Part shown: positions 11,191-22,772 of the stretch, one piece after another
Layout: every line of letters starts with the position of its first letter
How positions within the stretch are numbered: the first letter of the stretch is position 1
Assembly: GCA_012862575.1 (NCBI GenBank)
Contig: BLSF01000002.1
Location: forward strand, 930,001-994,000
Length of the DNA stretch: 64,000 bases
Direction of reading: 5' to 3'
Source of the DNA: Parietichytrium sp. I65-24A
Taxonomy: Eukaryota; Sar; Bigyra; Thraustochytrida; Thraustochytriidae
The notes under the pieces: model-generated
The model's input: only the letters and a program-made list of their open reading frames with translations
The model's database searches: none
What the model was told of the DNA's origin: nothing
Made by a program: the position numbers and the translations under genes

Positions 11191-12710
11191 ATGAGCAAGA
11201 AGACCAAGGTGACGTACTTTTATAAGCCGGATATCGGCAGCGTGTACTATGGCCCAGGGGTAAGTGATTTTGGATGTGGAGCTGTGGACCCGCTCGACTC
11301 GAAGAATTTTGTGAGCGGAAGAACTAATCAGTGCTGGATGATTGGACTCGTTGTTGTTGGTAGCACCCCATGAAGCCTCAGCGGCTCAAGCTGACGCACC
11401 ATCTCTTGTTGACGTACGGGTTGTACCGAAAGATGGACGTGCTGCGGCAGCACGATGCAACCGCGGAAGAGCTTGAGAGGTTTCATTCGCACGAGTATGT
11501 GGACTTTTTGAAGCGAATCACGCCAGAGACTGAACACGAGTTTGAAAAAGTGATGGGCAAGTTCAAAGTCGGTCCAAACTCTGATTGCCCCGTGTTCGAC
11601 GGACTTTACAACTTTATGAGCAGCTGCGCTGGTGGATCTATCGACGCTGCCGTAAAGGTGAATCACGGGCTGTCCAACATGTGCATCAACTGGTCAGGTG
11701 GCTTACATCATGCGAAGAAAGGAGAAGCTTCCGGCTTCTGCTACATCAATGATATCGTTCTGTGCATAGTCGAACTTCTCAAATACCATCCGCGCGTTTT
11801 GTATATTGACATTGACATTCATCATGGGGACGGCGTGGAAGAAGCGTTCTATACCACCGATCGAGTGATGACTTGTTCTTTCCACAAGTATGGAGAATTT
11901 TTCCCTGGAAGCGGGGCTTACACAGACACTGGAGTTCGCGCGGGGAAGAACTACGCCGTGAATTTTCCTCTCAAGGATGGTCTGGACGATGCTGGGTTCG
12001 AATCAATTTTCAAGCCTGTGATCAATAGTATCATGGAGAGGTACCAGCCTGGGGCTGTCGTCATGTGCTGTGGTGCGGATTCGATCACTGGAGATCGTCT
12101 TGGTGTCTGGAATCTGTCTATCAAGGGCCATGCGAGCGCAGTAGAATTTGTAAAGAGCTTTGGTACCCCAGTTATCCTCCTGGGTGGAGGCGGTTACACA
12201 CCCCGCAACGTTGCTCGCTGCTGGGCCTACGAGACCGGTGTCGCTCTTGGCGAGCAATGCGACATGGAGAACAACATTCCTTGGAACACCTATCACAACT
12301 ATTTCGGACCAACTCACAATCTACATCTCGTCACGGACCCAAACATGAAAAACATGAATTCGAAGGCCTACCTGGAAAAGTACACCAACCTCATATTGGA
12401 AAACTTACGAAACGTTGACATTGCACCAAGTGTACAGTTCCAGGACGTTCCTTCGGATTTTTCAAACCCCGACGAGCGCCGCCGTGCCGCCGAGGATGAT
12501 GCTGACCCTGACATACGCTCTACAACAGAGCACACGAGGAGCCACGAGGCCGAGTTTTATGAGGAGCACAGCGAACGGGATCTCGCAAACTTTAGAAACC
12601 CCGCTGACGAACTCGACGAAAGCGAAGTCCAAATAGGCGAAAGTGAAGATCAGCCACGGCGGGAGCCTTATGAGAAGGGCACGGAGTGTGGCGGCTTCGT
12701 ACAAGAATAG
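11191..12710 (+). CDS. class I histone deacetylase (RPD3/HDAC1 type), one intron
   Basis: Exons 11191-11259 and 11364-12710 encode 471 residues. The zinc-dependent enzyme removes acetyl groups from histone lysines in the nucleus. Catalytic features are complete: GGLHHAKK with the paired His at 138-139, the metal-binding DIDIHHGDG (about 172-180), GADS, and [16 protein letters not shown] near the C-terminal end of the domain. An acidic tail of about 90 residues follows, as in HDAC1/2 and RPD3. The 104-bp intron (GTAAGT...TAG) sits in phase 0 between GPG and HPM. The start is ATG at 11191, giving [12 protein letters not shown] convergent paralogue with the same intron position follows 400 bp downstream. 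Confidence 0.93.
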
Positions 12711-13108
12711 CAACGCGATGGCTCTCCGTTTTCATGTTCCCTCTTTCTGGATGATATGGCCTTGGAGAAGTATTATCATAGAAACCTTTGCTCGCACCTT
12801 CTTTAGACCAACCATCTTTTCCCATTTTCTATTTTTCGTAAAAGGAAAAGATTGTTTTCCCTCAGGCACATGGCTGACAATCTTCTCCGATCTTGAGGTC
12901 CTCCTTCTCGTGAGCACCACAAGTGAATCTCCCCACTGGGACACGTATGGAGCGAAACCTATTGGACTCACAGCCGACAAAGAATCTGGGCGGCGGGAAA
13001 ACGGAGTGCTGAAGATTATTTTAAAGATGATCGTTTGAATTTGACTGTAGTAATCTCGCTCGTAGTTTCGAACGACTCGGGCCAAATTCTCCCGATAATG
13101 GTCGAACT
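12711..13108. other. gap between two convergent HDAC genes
   Basis: 398 bases between stop codons; should hold both 3' UTRs. I see no gene in it. Confidence 0.5.
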
Positions 13109-14491
13109 CTAAAGTTTGTGATCCAAGTATGAACTTGGCGGAAGCTCCTGCATGGCAACGCTAGGAGCACCTTGCAGCTGTTGCAAATTTTGCAAAACAG
13201 TTGTCTTACACTTTTCCAGGTACTCCTTAGTGTTGGCGTTATGCATATTTGTTGGTGTGAGATGTATTTTGTGGTCAGGCTTGTAGTAGCCCGAGTATTC
13301 ATGCTCGGGAATGTCGTCTGAGATGTCCTCATCCAGTAAAACGGAAGTTTCGAAAGCCCAGCATCTCGCCACGTTGTTGATTGTATAACCCCCGCCGCCA
13401 AGAACAAGCATAGGGAGCCCGAAAGATTTTACAAATTTGACCGCATCGGCATGCCCACGAACGGAGAGGTTGAAATTTCCAAGCCGATCACCAGTCAAGG
13501 AGTCTGCACCGCATTGCAGAACGACAGCTCCTGGTCTAAACACCTCCATAATTTTGCGAATGACAGGGTTAAAAATCTTTGCAAAATCATTATCGGTCAT
13601 GCCCTCCTTGAGTGGCACGTTGACGCAATAATTTTTGCCTTTATCTGCCCCTGTTTCGTCGATGTTCCCCGTTCCTGGAAAAAAATCATTTCCATATTTG
13701 TGAAATGAACAAGTCATCACCCGGTCTGTGAGGTAAAAAGCTTCCTCTACGCCGTCGCCGTGATGAATGTCGATGTCAATATACAAAACCCTGGGGTGAA
13801 ACTTGAGGAGCTCCAGGATCGCAAGTACAATGTCGTTTACATAGCAAAATCCGCTGCCCTCAGCCTTTTTTGCGTGATGCAGCCCGCCTGTCCAGTTGAT
13901 AGCAATATCGCAAATTCCGTGATTAAGTCTAGCAGCCCCGTCTAAACTTCCACCGGAGTAGATGCTGCAAAAGTCAAACATGTCAGAGAATACCGGACAG
14001 TCCGGCGACTCGAGGTTGAACTTTACAGCCTCGCTAGACAGCGCCTTTGCAGTGTCGGGGGACGCGCGCCGGATAAAGTCAATGTATTCGGGCGAGTGAT
14101 ACTGCGCCAACTCCCCGGCCGTGGCCCGATGCGGGCGAAAGCAGTCCATCTTCCTGTACATCCCGTACGACAATACCAAGTTGTGCGTCAGCAGCAACCG
14201 CGCGGGCTTCATCGGATGCTACTCCCCCATTCCCATTCCCATTCCCAGTCGCCCATTTCGCCCATTTCGTCCATTTCACGCCACGTTCATTTTACCTAAA
14301 GTCAGCTCACTAAATTCCGCACATTCGACTCCGCTCCCCAGCCCACACTTCCCCACAGCTTTTTTCGCCAATTCTTCCCCAACCTTCCACGCCGCCAATT
14401 GGAACTTCTACCAACAACTTACGCCGGGCCCATAGTGATGCAGCGGGAAATCCGCGTCGTAAAAGTACGAAACTCGCTTCTTGCTGCTCAT
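13109..14491 (-). CDS. class I histone deacetylase (HDAC3-like), one intron
   Basis: Exons 14219-14491 have to be split: exon 1 is 14423-14491, the intron 14219-14422, and exon 2 13109-14218, giving 392 residues. Catalytic elements match the neighbouring [26 protein letters not shown] and [15 protein letters not shown]. The protein ends shortly after the catalytic domain, without an acidic tail, so it is shorter than typical HDAC1/2; HDAC3/HOS2-like is my best guess. The 204-bp intron (GTAAGT...AG) lies in phase 0 between GPG and HPM, exactly where the paralogue's intron lies. The intron contains CCATTC-type simple repeats (about 14225-14275). The ATG is at 14491 ([11 protein letters not shown]). 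Confidence 0.9.
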
Positions 14492-15073
14492 CTTGCTCCC
14501 CTTCCTTCTCCCCGTGCGGTGCTCCCTCGCGCGCGCGCACCCTCGGAGGCCGCTGACTACAGGTTTTAGTGAATAAGCCTAGAACTGCCAGGTTTTTCCC
14601 TCAACCAAGAGGCGGATACGATTCATATCATATTGAAATATCTTTGTAGCGTCAAATATTAGAGAATAAAAAGAAGCAGTGATGTTCTCTATTGGACTAT
14701 GTATGTATGTATGTAGGGGCGCTTGCTCCAGAATACTATGAGTGACTAACGATTCCTGGTATTTAGCATTTAGCATTTATCGTGGTAACCGGTACGCGAA
14801 TGAAACAGTATTCATTAAGGTAATTACTGTGAAGGGGCTACGACCATCCAGCCACTGTACTCGAGGCTGAGAAGATTTGTCGAGAGTACTGTACTAGTTA
14901 TTACTACTCAGCATCTCTAGCAATCATCGGTACTGTATGCAGCGAGGACGGAGGAAAAGTTTGCGAATCACGATTAGGTGCGGGCATCGAGGTGCGTAGG
15001 AAATTAGCACCAACTCTTTTGATTCGTTTGAGTGGGGACCCGGCAGATCTTGGACGGAACCGAGGGGTAAACT
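14492..15073. other. divergent intergenic region
   Basis: 582 bases between the HDAC start (minus) and a small plus-strand gene. A short TATG tetranucleotide run occurs near 14700. No other gene is seen. Confidence 0.45.
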
Positions 15074-15319
15074 ATGGGCCGTGCAGGAGACTTGGCGCAG
15101 TCGGGGCTGAAATGGCTCGCGAGAATCGGGTTTGTAGGGGCGTTTGCCGTTCCATCGTTTTTGGTGGTGTACAATGAGTATGTCCGGCAAGGCTCTGTTT
15201 TCTTTGCACTCATTTACGGTTCGCTCGCTGGACTGACGGCGTGCGGACTTGGAGCTGCATTTGGTTGGACTATTTCCGGGTTCTTGCCCTTTGAAGATCA
15301 AAAGTCCAAGCGAAATTAA
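15074..15319 (+). CDS. small two-TM membrane protein, unknown
   Basis: 81 residues from ATG to stop, with no family I recognise. Two hydrophobic segments (about 15-35 and 43-70) are separated by a short polar loop (NEYVRQG). The second is rich in small residues (GSLAGLTACGLGAAFG), like a glycine zipper that packs helices. The C-terminus is short and basic. It could be a subunit of an organellar or ER membrane complex, which is inference. The hydrophobic pattern and the good ATG context support a real gene. Confidence 0.55.
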   Translation: MGRAGDLAQSGLKWLARIGFVGAFAVPSFLVVYNEYVRQGSVFFALIYGSLAGLTACGLGAAFGWTISGFLPFEDQKSKRN

Positions 15320-15480
15320 AGGGGTTGCTTCGTGCTTCAAGTTGCATTCTGTGGCGAAGATACTGCATGCAACGAGACGGGATGCAGCTCTCCCAATTGG
15401 GGTCTGTATTTTTTTGTCAGCAGTTTTCAACGCTCGTGCAAACATTGTCATAAAATGAATAGAATGTACATATCATATAT

Positions 15481-15729
15481 TTACATTTGCGCTTTTCGAA
15501 ATTTGAAGTTGGCAACATTTCTTCTTTGCTCGAGGTGCTTTCGGATTCTGTACAGTAATGTTTTTACTTGCTCCTCCACAAGGTCTGTTGTTGAGTGCGA
15601 CACGAACGAGAATGAGGCTTTCACCTTTAACCTTTTTGCAAGAAGAGCTAACAAACACGGATTAAAGGAGGCCTTGCTGAGCAAAATCCCGAATTCTGCT
15701 CTCCGAGCGCCTGAGAATTCGCGCTTCAT
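15481..15729 (-). CDS. tentative small basic protein
   Basis: 82-residue ORF from an ATG, with no recognised family. It is rich in Lys and Arg and has helical, amphipathic stretches (LLALLAKRLK, VEEQVKTLLYRIRKHLEQ). It lies between the small TM gene and the LRR-kinase gene. The opposite strand is also open here, which lowers confidence; it could be chance within a 3' UTR. An upstream minus-strand segment (about 15666-15850) in another frame also looks protein-like, so a spliced longer gene is possible, but I could not find a frame-consistent join. Confidence 0.25.
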   Translation of the reverse strand: MKREFSGARRAEFGILLSKASFNPCLLALLAKRLKVKASFSFVSHSTTDLVEEQVKTLLYRIRKHLEQRRNVANFKFRKAQM

Positions 15730-15934
15730 GGTCAATCTGCACAATGCGCAAACCACTCACGGAGAGCAGTCCCTCAAGCACGCGCTTGCTCAGACCCTTA
15801 GAAAGGTAGGCGATGGGGGAGTGCCCCGATACGATGCGCACGAGACTATGTGCTGCGTGTCAAAAAATGGCCTGGAGAGAGATATTTAAGCGGGAATCGA
15901 GAAACAGTAAATTCATTCGCTCACAACCTTGTTT

Positions 15935-18900
15935 TTAAAATATACCAGGCGGCAGAAACTCGAGATCAATCGAGTCACGAAACTCGACGAGAAGAGACTT
16001 TAGACCATTCACCACCTCCTTATTCGCCCGGCCAGAGATCTCGGCGGCCCAATACTCTCCCAGCCTCTTAGCGCGTAGACGTTTCATCTCCTCGTCGCGC
16101 TCGGCGTGGTCGCCATAGAATACATCCTTATCCCTTGATCGATTTGAAGGACAGCTTGCTACATGACTGTGTGCAGCCTGACTGGTTGGCCCACAATTTT
16201 CAAGGCACCATGCGCAAAAGTAGGTTTTGCAACCATTCCCAAATTGATCGATGCACTGAACGGCAAAGCACGCGTCAAAGTCCACAAAGGCCTTCTTGCA
16301 GGAAGGGCACTGCAGAGTAAGGATCTCATTGATAATTTTCTTTCGGTGCAGAAGCAAGGATTGGTCGTCGATACTCTTCTTGAGTTCCTCCTCAAGCATT
16401 TGCTGGAAATTGCGCTGAAGACGGGCTTCTTGTCTGTCTGCAGCCACCTTGAGAAGCGTCTTCCAGTCTGGCTCCGTCAACAAAGCCGCGATCGAACTTG
16501 ACGGCAACAATTCTTGACACTCAGGCATGCAACATTGCAGTGTTCCGTCTAATGCGACTGCTTCCGGGTTGACGCCCCCTCTCACAAGGTTTGTCAAACA
16601 CTCCTTGCAAAAGCAATGCGCGCCGCTTCCACACGCGATCGTATTTTGCTCAAGACACTTATCCCAGCACGTCGAACAGTCACGTGTCTCAGGAGGTTCT
16701 TCAGTGAAAAACTCGTCTTGCAAGGCCTGGTTGGCCGTCGGCCGGGCGTAAGGATCATCGCTCATTAGACTCGAAATCAGAGCATTGCAGCCACTACCTA
16801 CCTCAGCGACCCCCTCCAGTAATTGCTTCAGAATCTTTCCACAAGCGTATATGTCCACAGCCGCAGTGACCCTATGTTGCGACCCGTCCCTCAACTCCGG
16901 AGCGAGATAGTCCAGTGTCACTTGGAGGTTAGTTGTTAGCGTGCGGCCATCCTTCTGCACACCGTCAAAGTCTCCCAGAACCGCGCGGAACGACCGGGTT
17001 AGGAAGATGTTGTGCGGTTTCAAGTCGCAATGGACGTGACCTGCCGAATGAATCTTGTTCAAACCCTGAAGTATATCCATGGCCAGCGACTTGCATCTCG
17101 AGATCTCCCTTGCCATCGGTGGAGTCGACTCGAGCCACACATTCAGGTCACCGTTCTCATAGAAGGGCATCACAATGCACCCGTGGTTCGCTTCGCGATC
17201 TAGAAATACACTTTCCACTCGAGCCACATTTGCATCTCGCAAGGAGGTTAGCACGGCACACTGCCGCAGAAAGCGCTTTTGGGCATCAGGGTTGGCAAGA
17301 TGGAAGGATTTGAGCACCTTTTGGGGTGCTGCCGCTGGACTCCCAACTGACACTTGTCCCTTCGGGATATGGACCACGTCGACCTGTCTTCCAGCGCTTA
17401 AAGAGCCCAGCGGTCTCACGACGATGAAGTCTCGCGCTCGAAAGCCTTCCAGCAGGACACCGCTCTTCTGCAGCAAATCCGCACCAGGCACATCCACCAC
17501 CCCAAGAACTCGAGTCCACTCGGAGCTGACCAACAGCTCTGGATAGTGCAACTCGGCTGCGCGCAGCAATCGTGCACGCTCTGCCACCAACCGACAGGAT
17601 ACTCCTCTCCACGTTTGCCGCAACTTTTTAGAGTCGGCCTCCAGCTCCTCTTTCCGGGTTGTCAAACTTCTGTCCTGGTCTTCGTCTCGTAAAATTTGCC
17701 TCTCGAGTTTGCGAATCGCTGAGTCAACATCATCATTGTCGTCCTCCAGGCCATGCAGGTTCTTTACGAGTAGCTTGAAGGCTTCAGTGGACGGCTCTTC
17801 GATCCCTGCCGCATAGAACGCCTGCAAAGCATTAAACTTGCTCACTTGCTCACGGACCCATGCGAGGAAGACTGACATCTCAGCATGAACGAAAAAGCAA
17901 ACAGCCTGCAGGGACTTTTCAATCTCCGCTTGAGGAAAGTCGATCTCGGGGCGATCCTCCTCCAAGAAAGTATACTCGCCTTCTAACGCATCGACTGCTT
18001 TCTTCAAGGACTGTTTTACTTCTTCCAAGCCATCTGCTCTTGAGACGACTTCGAAGGCATCTCGGTTACCGTCTTGGGACGCGACGCGTTTGAGCTGCAA
18101 AAGCGCTTCCTCGGATTTGGCTTGCCATTCTCGGGGGTTGTGGCGGTTCTTCCACTTTTCAAGAGACTCAAAGGCACCTCGAAGTTGAGCCATCGTCCTT
18201 GAATAAATTCCCCGAAAGCTCTCAAGTTTGAACGTCCCAAGCTCTGCACTGCTCCTGATATTTACAACCTCATTCTTAGTCAGCATGGCCTTCCACCGCT
18301 GCACCTCTTTTTCTGCGATGATAAGTGTTTCATTTGCCTTTTCCTCGAGAACCAGGGACACCTTTGCTCGAAGACTCTCCCGGGCGTCATTTCGAGCTTG
18401 CTTGAGTTTGATGTTGCTCTTCACCTCCTCCTGGAGCGACTTGAAGGCCGCTTGACTCTCATTCGCAGAACCGACTGCGGTGATAAAACCTTGAAATGCT
18501 TCTGTAGGGTCCCGCGTAAACTCGGCAGCGCAACACTCCAGCGCGGCAGCGGCTTTAGGCAACTCCACTTCGCCCTTTGCGGACCTACGTCGCCCAGCAA
18601 GATCAGCGTTCAAGCTTGCCAGCCGCGCAAAGAGCTTGACTGACTCCGTCCAAGGCACTGGCCCCTCTGCTTGTCTTCTGCGTCTCTCCACTTCCTCTGC
18701 TTCTTTCCTGAGTCTCTCCGCTTCCTCTGCTTCTTTCCTGAGTCTCTCCGCTTCCTCTGCTTCTTTCCTGCGTCTCTCCGCTCTTAAGAACTGCTCCTTC
18801 TCAAGGCGCTTTGCAGGGTCTTTGTTTCGGTCGATCTCTGTGCGAATTGACGGGTTACCTATATCATGACTGAACAAAAAGACATGAATTCGTCAGCCAC

Positions 18901-20094
18901 CAAGTCGGAGAAAGTTCAACATGAGACTAATTTCTTTTACCACACTGGTGTCAAAGTCACACGTACTCGATTGTAATCAGCGCTGTGTTTTTTTTCAACG
19001 CGCGGCCGATCGCTGATGCTCCCTCAGCGCCAATTCCATTAGCGAAAAGACTATTTCGTTACAAATAGACGTGAAATCGTCAGCCACCAAGTCCGAGAAC
19101 GTTTAGCAAGCTTCTAAACATTGTCGCCAAACCGGTGTCAAAGTCACGTACTACAACTGAATCAGCGCAGTGTTCTTCTCCAACGCGCGACCGATCGCCG
19201 ATGCTCCTTCATCGCCAATGTTGTTACCGCGAAGACTATCTCATTACAAAAAGACATGAAATCGTCAGCCACCAAGTTCGAGAAAGTTCAGCAAGAGACT
19301 AATATCTTTCACCAAACCGGTGTCAAAGTCACACATACCCCAATGTAGTCAGCGCAGTGTTTTTTTCCAACGCGCGACCGATCGCTGATGCTCCTTCAGC
19401 GCCAATATCATTCGAATGAAGACTATTTCGTTTTAAAGAGACGTGAAATCGTCAGCCACCAAGTCCTAGAAAGTTTTGGAAGGTGCTAAATCTTTACACC
19501 AAACCGGTGTCAAAGTCACACATACCACAATGTAGTCAGCGCAGTGTTTTTTTCCAACGCGCGACCGATCGCTGATGCTCCTTCATCGCCAATGTTGTTA
19601 CCGCGAAGACTATTTCATTACAAAAAGACATGAAATCGTCAGCCACCATATTCGAGAAAGTTTAGCACTGCTTTAAACTTTTACGCCAAACTGGTGTCAA
19701 AGTGGCGCGAAAACTGCCAAAGTCAGCAAGTAGTGCGTTCTTACGAAACTAGTGAAAGTCACGCCAGGTTTCGAGAAGCAGTGCTATAATCAGCGAGACT
19801 TGCTGTGATTCTGGAGAATGACTTACATCAACCAAAGGAGAGTTTGGTTTCTCTCGAGCTTGGCGGCGATCTTTTCCGCCCCATCTGGTCCCGCGTTGCA
19901 ACCCGAGTCAAAACTGCGTGAAAGGAAAGCACCATTAGAACCGACGTCTTCCGCCTCTCAACACGCTGCTGAAAGAAAACTCACAACACACCTTGTTCCC
20001 CTCGGTCGATCGCTTCAAGACCTTCGTCCAACGAGTCCACCTTCCAAAGCCTCATCTTGCCCGCTCCAACTTTCAACAAGTGGTAATAGCCCAT
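15935..20094 (-). CDS. LRR / coiled-coil / protein kinase / RING-like multidomain protein, seven exons
   Basis: Seven exons in transcript order: 19985-20094, 19827-19913, 19526-19609, 19339-19422, 19152-19235, 18967-19050 and 15935-18869. All junctions are phase 2 and the total is 1,155 residues. Residues about 37-190 are ribonuclease-inhibitor-type leucine-rich repeats, one per internal exon (pattern NNIGDEGASAIGRAL). A coiled coil with three 10-residue repeats RKEAEEAERL follows, then a long helical region. A protein kinase spans about 657-898: HCDLKPHN (791-798) and APE are intact, but DFG reads DFD (811-813) and the glycine loop is poor. A RING-like finger (C909, C912 onward) and a second Cys/His module (1032-1084, CPSC...FCAWCLENC...H) end the chain. 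This suggests a sensor kinase coupled to ubiquitin ligation, which is inference. Confidence 0.8.
18691..18780 (-). repeat. 30-bp coding repeat, three units
   Basis: Three almost identical 30-base units at 18691-18720, 18721-18750 and 18751-18780, with a degenerate fourth at 18661-18690. They encode the decapeptide RKEAEEAERL in the coiled coil of the LRR-kinase protein. A period of ten residues is not a heptad multiple, so it probably extends a charged single helix or a skipped coiled coil. Confidence 0.85.
18870..19609 (-). repeat. tandem exon-intron repeat encoding single LRRs
   Basis: Four units of about 187 bp, each an 84-nt exon (one 28-residue LRR) plus an intron of 97-103 bp, all joined in phase 2. 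The units alternate. Exons 19526-19609 and 19152-19235 carry LRGNNIGDEG, and their following introns share one sequence type. Exons 19339-19422 and 18967-19050 carry IGAEG versions with a second intron type. The alternation indicates duplication of a two-exon block of about 374 bp. Introns and exons are both highly similar, so the amplification looks recent or homogenised. A partial intron-like copy lies inside the 217-bp intron upstream (19610-19826). Confidence 0.85.
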
Positions 20095-22772
20095 CTTGTC
20101 TTTCTTTCCTTCAGCTTGTCAGTCTCCAGAGTTCGCGCACGCCTCGATCCGGTCCTGAAACTCGATGCGTATTCCGATGGAGCTCAACTTGCGTGGTGGG
20201 TTGCTGATCAGCAGCTGCGAGCTGGTGGAGTCGCACAGATTCACAGAGATACACCCACATTATCAAGATCCGCGGACGCTGTATTCGCTGTATGACATTC
20301 CCAGCTTATCCCAACTTGGTTTGATGGGGTAAACTATGGCCGACACTTTTGCCATAGATTATATTTGCGAACTTCGCATTGTTCGATTTCTGGGGGCTCT
20401 TCTGGTGACGGTCGACAAAATTGCCAAAATGATGCAAAATGACAAGACTCCAACGTCGCCCGGATGGAAGGCGGCTTGCCGAGATCATGCGATTGACAAA
20501 GGAAGCAGAGGCGCGTTATGAAAAGGTGTTGGAGAAAATAAAACATTCGGAAGAAAAGAAAGAAATTAGCGAGGACGAGTCTTCAGAGATGGTAGAGGAT
20601 GTTCATTCTTTCTGTTGCCAATGAACAGCCGGTCGTAAGCATCACCGCTCGGGCGAGGAAGTGGCATCTCTTTCTTTCTTTTCTCTGTTCTGCTTTGTTC
20701 TGCTCTTTCTTTTCCTGGGGCAGAGGCTAGAAGCCAGATGCCGAGAGCAGAGGAGAAAATCAAAATTCCTGATTTAACGCTAGCATCCGAGAGAAACAGA
20801 GAAAAACGTGAGAGGGAGCCAAACTACGAATCAGAAAACACCCGTACCTCCAGCGCAAAATGGTTTTCTTCTCGTCAGCAGCTTTCTGGCGACGAGCCAT
20901 CGCAATCGCAATGGCAGCGGGAGGTGGCATCACGCCGGGTTTTTCGATTGGCGTGCCTGACCACACTAAAATTGTTGTGACCATGGAGATAGTAGACTTC
21001 TGTGGGTCCAAATGCTACGCGGACCTGTTCCCATTCCCATTCCCTCGTGACGACGAAAAGGCTCCTGGATCGAGGTATCTCGACGCCGTGCTGGCGCGGT
21101 CCGATGACCCTCATATCTCCGCCGCCTTCGCCGTTGGGTTGCGGATTACGCCACCTTTCTCTACGTCATCGAGTAGATGCACTTTTCTCTCTCTGTTGCG
21201 GTCCCCGAGACCAGCAGTGTCCTCAATGCAGACAACATCAAGTTCAATCTGCACCTACGGTTTCTTTACTGACGGGTCACTCGGGGAGACCTTCACCTCT
21301 GCCTCCACGGACATTCCGCTCGACATGTACTATAACTATCTTGACGGCCCGAATGCGGGCAACACCGGGCACAACGATACGATTTAGAGTTTCGGTCTGG
21401 CCAGATCGTTCGCGTCCCGGCCGTGTTGCCAGACAGGTTCGTCTGTCTGTTCCCGACAAGCTGCCCTGGTTTAGCCCGAGCAGGCGCTACCGTCACATAA
21501 CCCCCTGTCTAGCACCAGTAACGCGAGTCAGGAAATTTCTTCTCTGGCACTTCAGACCAACAAACGCAACCGCCACCATCATTTCCAAACCTCGCACAAA
21601 GAGACACTCGAGCTGGCAGCACTGGTAGCCGTTCGCTCGACCATTCCAAACTCTTGTCCAGAATCCCCGCCGCCAATGCCAGCCCCTTGGTCCCCGCAAC
21701 CGGCCGTGTCTCGCATAATTCGTCTAGGTTTTACCCCCTCCATCAAGTTTAGTGAGTGCAATCGACGAGAAGAGAGACACAGCGTTTTTCAAAGTCGGTG
21801 GAGTCGGTGGACGGACCCGTTCATTAAAAGTATAAAAGCGCACTGGAGTACGATTATCTCACACTTTTCAATTATCAAACGGTAGCGCCGCTGCTGTGAT
21901 GCGCGCATGATGCGCCAATTCTGTTTGGGTCACAACTTGCACGAGCAAAGAAAAAGCCTTTCTAAGCTTACATGTTCTCCATGCGTTTGGCTAGTCGCTC
22001 TCGTACAACGGCCCTACTCTTATAACCCGGAAACAGGGTAATCACCACTATCCGATCCGGGTAATAGCTCCCAGTTTCCCGTGACGAACAGTAGCTCCCC
22101 ACTCAACGAACAAAAACGAACCTCTACGACAAGCCTTCCTTGGGCAGGGAGTTCTTTCACGTCAGTCTTAATTATCAAATAGACTCCGTTATACTCTGAT
22201 CAGCATGAATTAATAGCTCCCGGAAGACTTGTCTCCATTTCCTCCAAACTATTTATTCCAAATTCCACTTTCCTCCGACTACTCTTGTGAGGAGCAAGTC
22301 GTAAGTTTAGAATTTAGAAGGACAAGAGGGAAAGAAAGAAAGACCTTGTGAGAGGAAGAGCGCAAGGTGCCCAAGCGAGGTGTACGCGCCAGCACGACGA
22401 AAGGGTGACAGCGGGAGTAGGAAGGAGCGAGGACACCCAACGTCCCCACAGCGCACACCTGCGCAGCGCTGCGTGCGCGCTCACGTCGGCCGATCTCGCG
22501 CGTGGCGTCTCGGGAGATCCGCGCAAATCGTCACTTCAGCACCGGAGAAAGTGCTCTTCCAGCGAGACGAAAGCAGCCCGCACCTTTGCTCAAAGGGCGT
22601 TTGCGAGCGCCTGCGAGTGCCCGCCAGTGGCGTACGTTTGTGTCCTCGCAGGTTAGTCCCAGCGTCCTCACGTGTAGAAGGAGTGGGCCGGTGGGTGAGT
22701 GCGGAACGTTCGTGCGTGAATTCTTGGAACGTTCGCATTTTGTTGGGGGATTGTAGATTTTAGAGTGGGGAA
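20095..22772. other. 2.7-kb gene-poor region
   Basis: No convincing gene. A 61-codon plus-strand ORF (20439-20624) encodes a charged helical peptide (LTKEAEARYEKVLEKIK) and might be an exon or remnant. A 175-codon ORF at 20860-21387 has no clear family. A perfect TATAAAAG lies near 21830 on the plus strand without an ORF behind it. The right end must hold the promoter of the gene at 22773, and the left end the promoter of the LRR-kinase gene. Confidence 0.4.

Noticed and set aside
15666-15850. minus-strand protein-like segment upstream of the small ORF at 15481-15729
   Set aside because: A perfect GTGAGT donor exists, but joining to the TTAG acceptor gives the wrong frame for the downstream ORF, so no consistent exon pair was found.
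20860-21387. 175-codon ORF containing an FFTDGS string, reminiscent of an RNase H motif of retroelements
   Set aside because: One short string only, no neighbouring reverse transcriptase or terminal repeats; too weak to call an old element.
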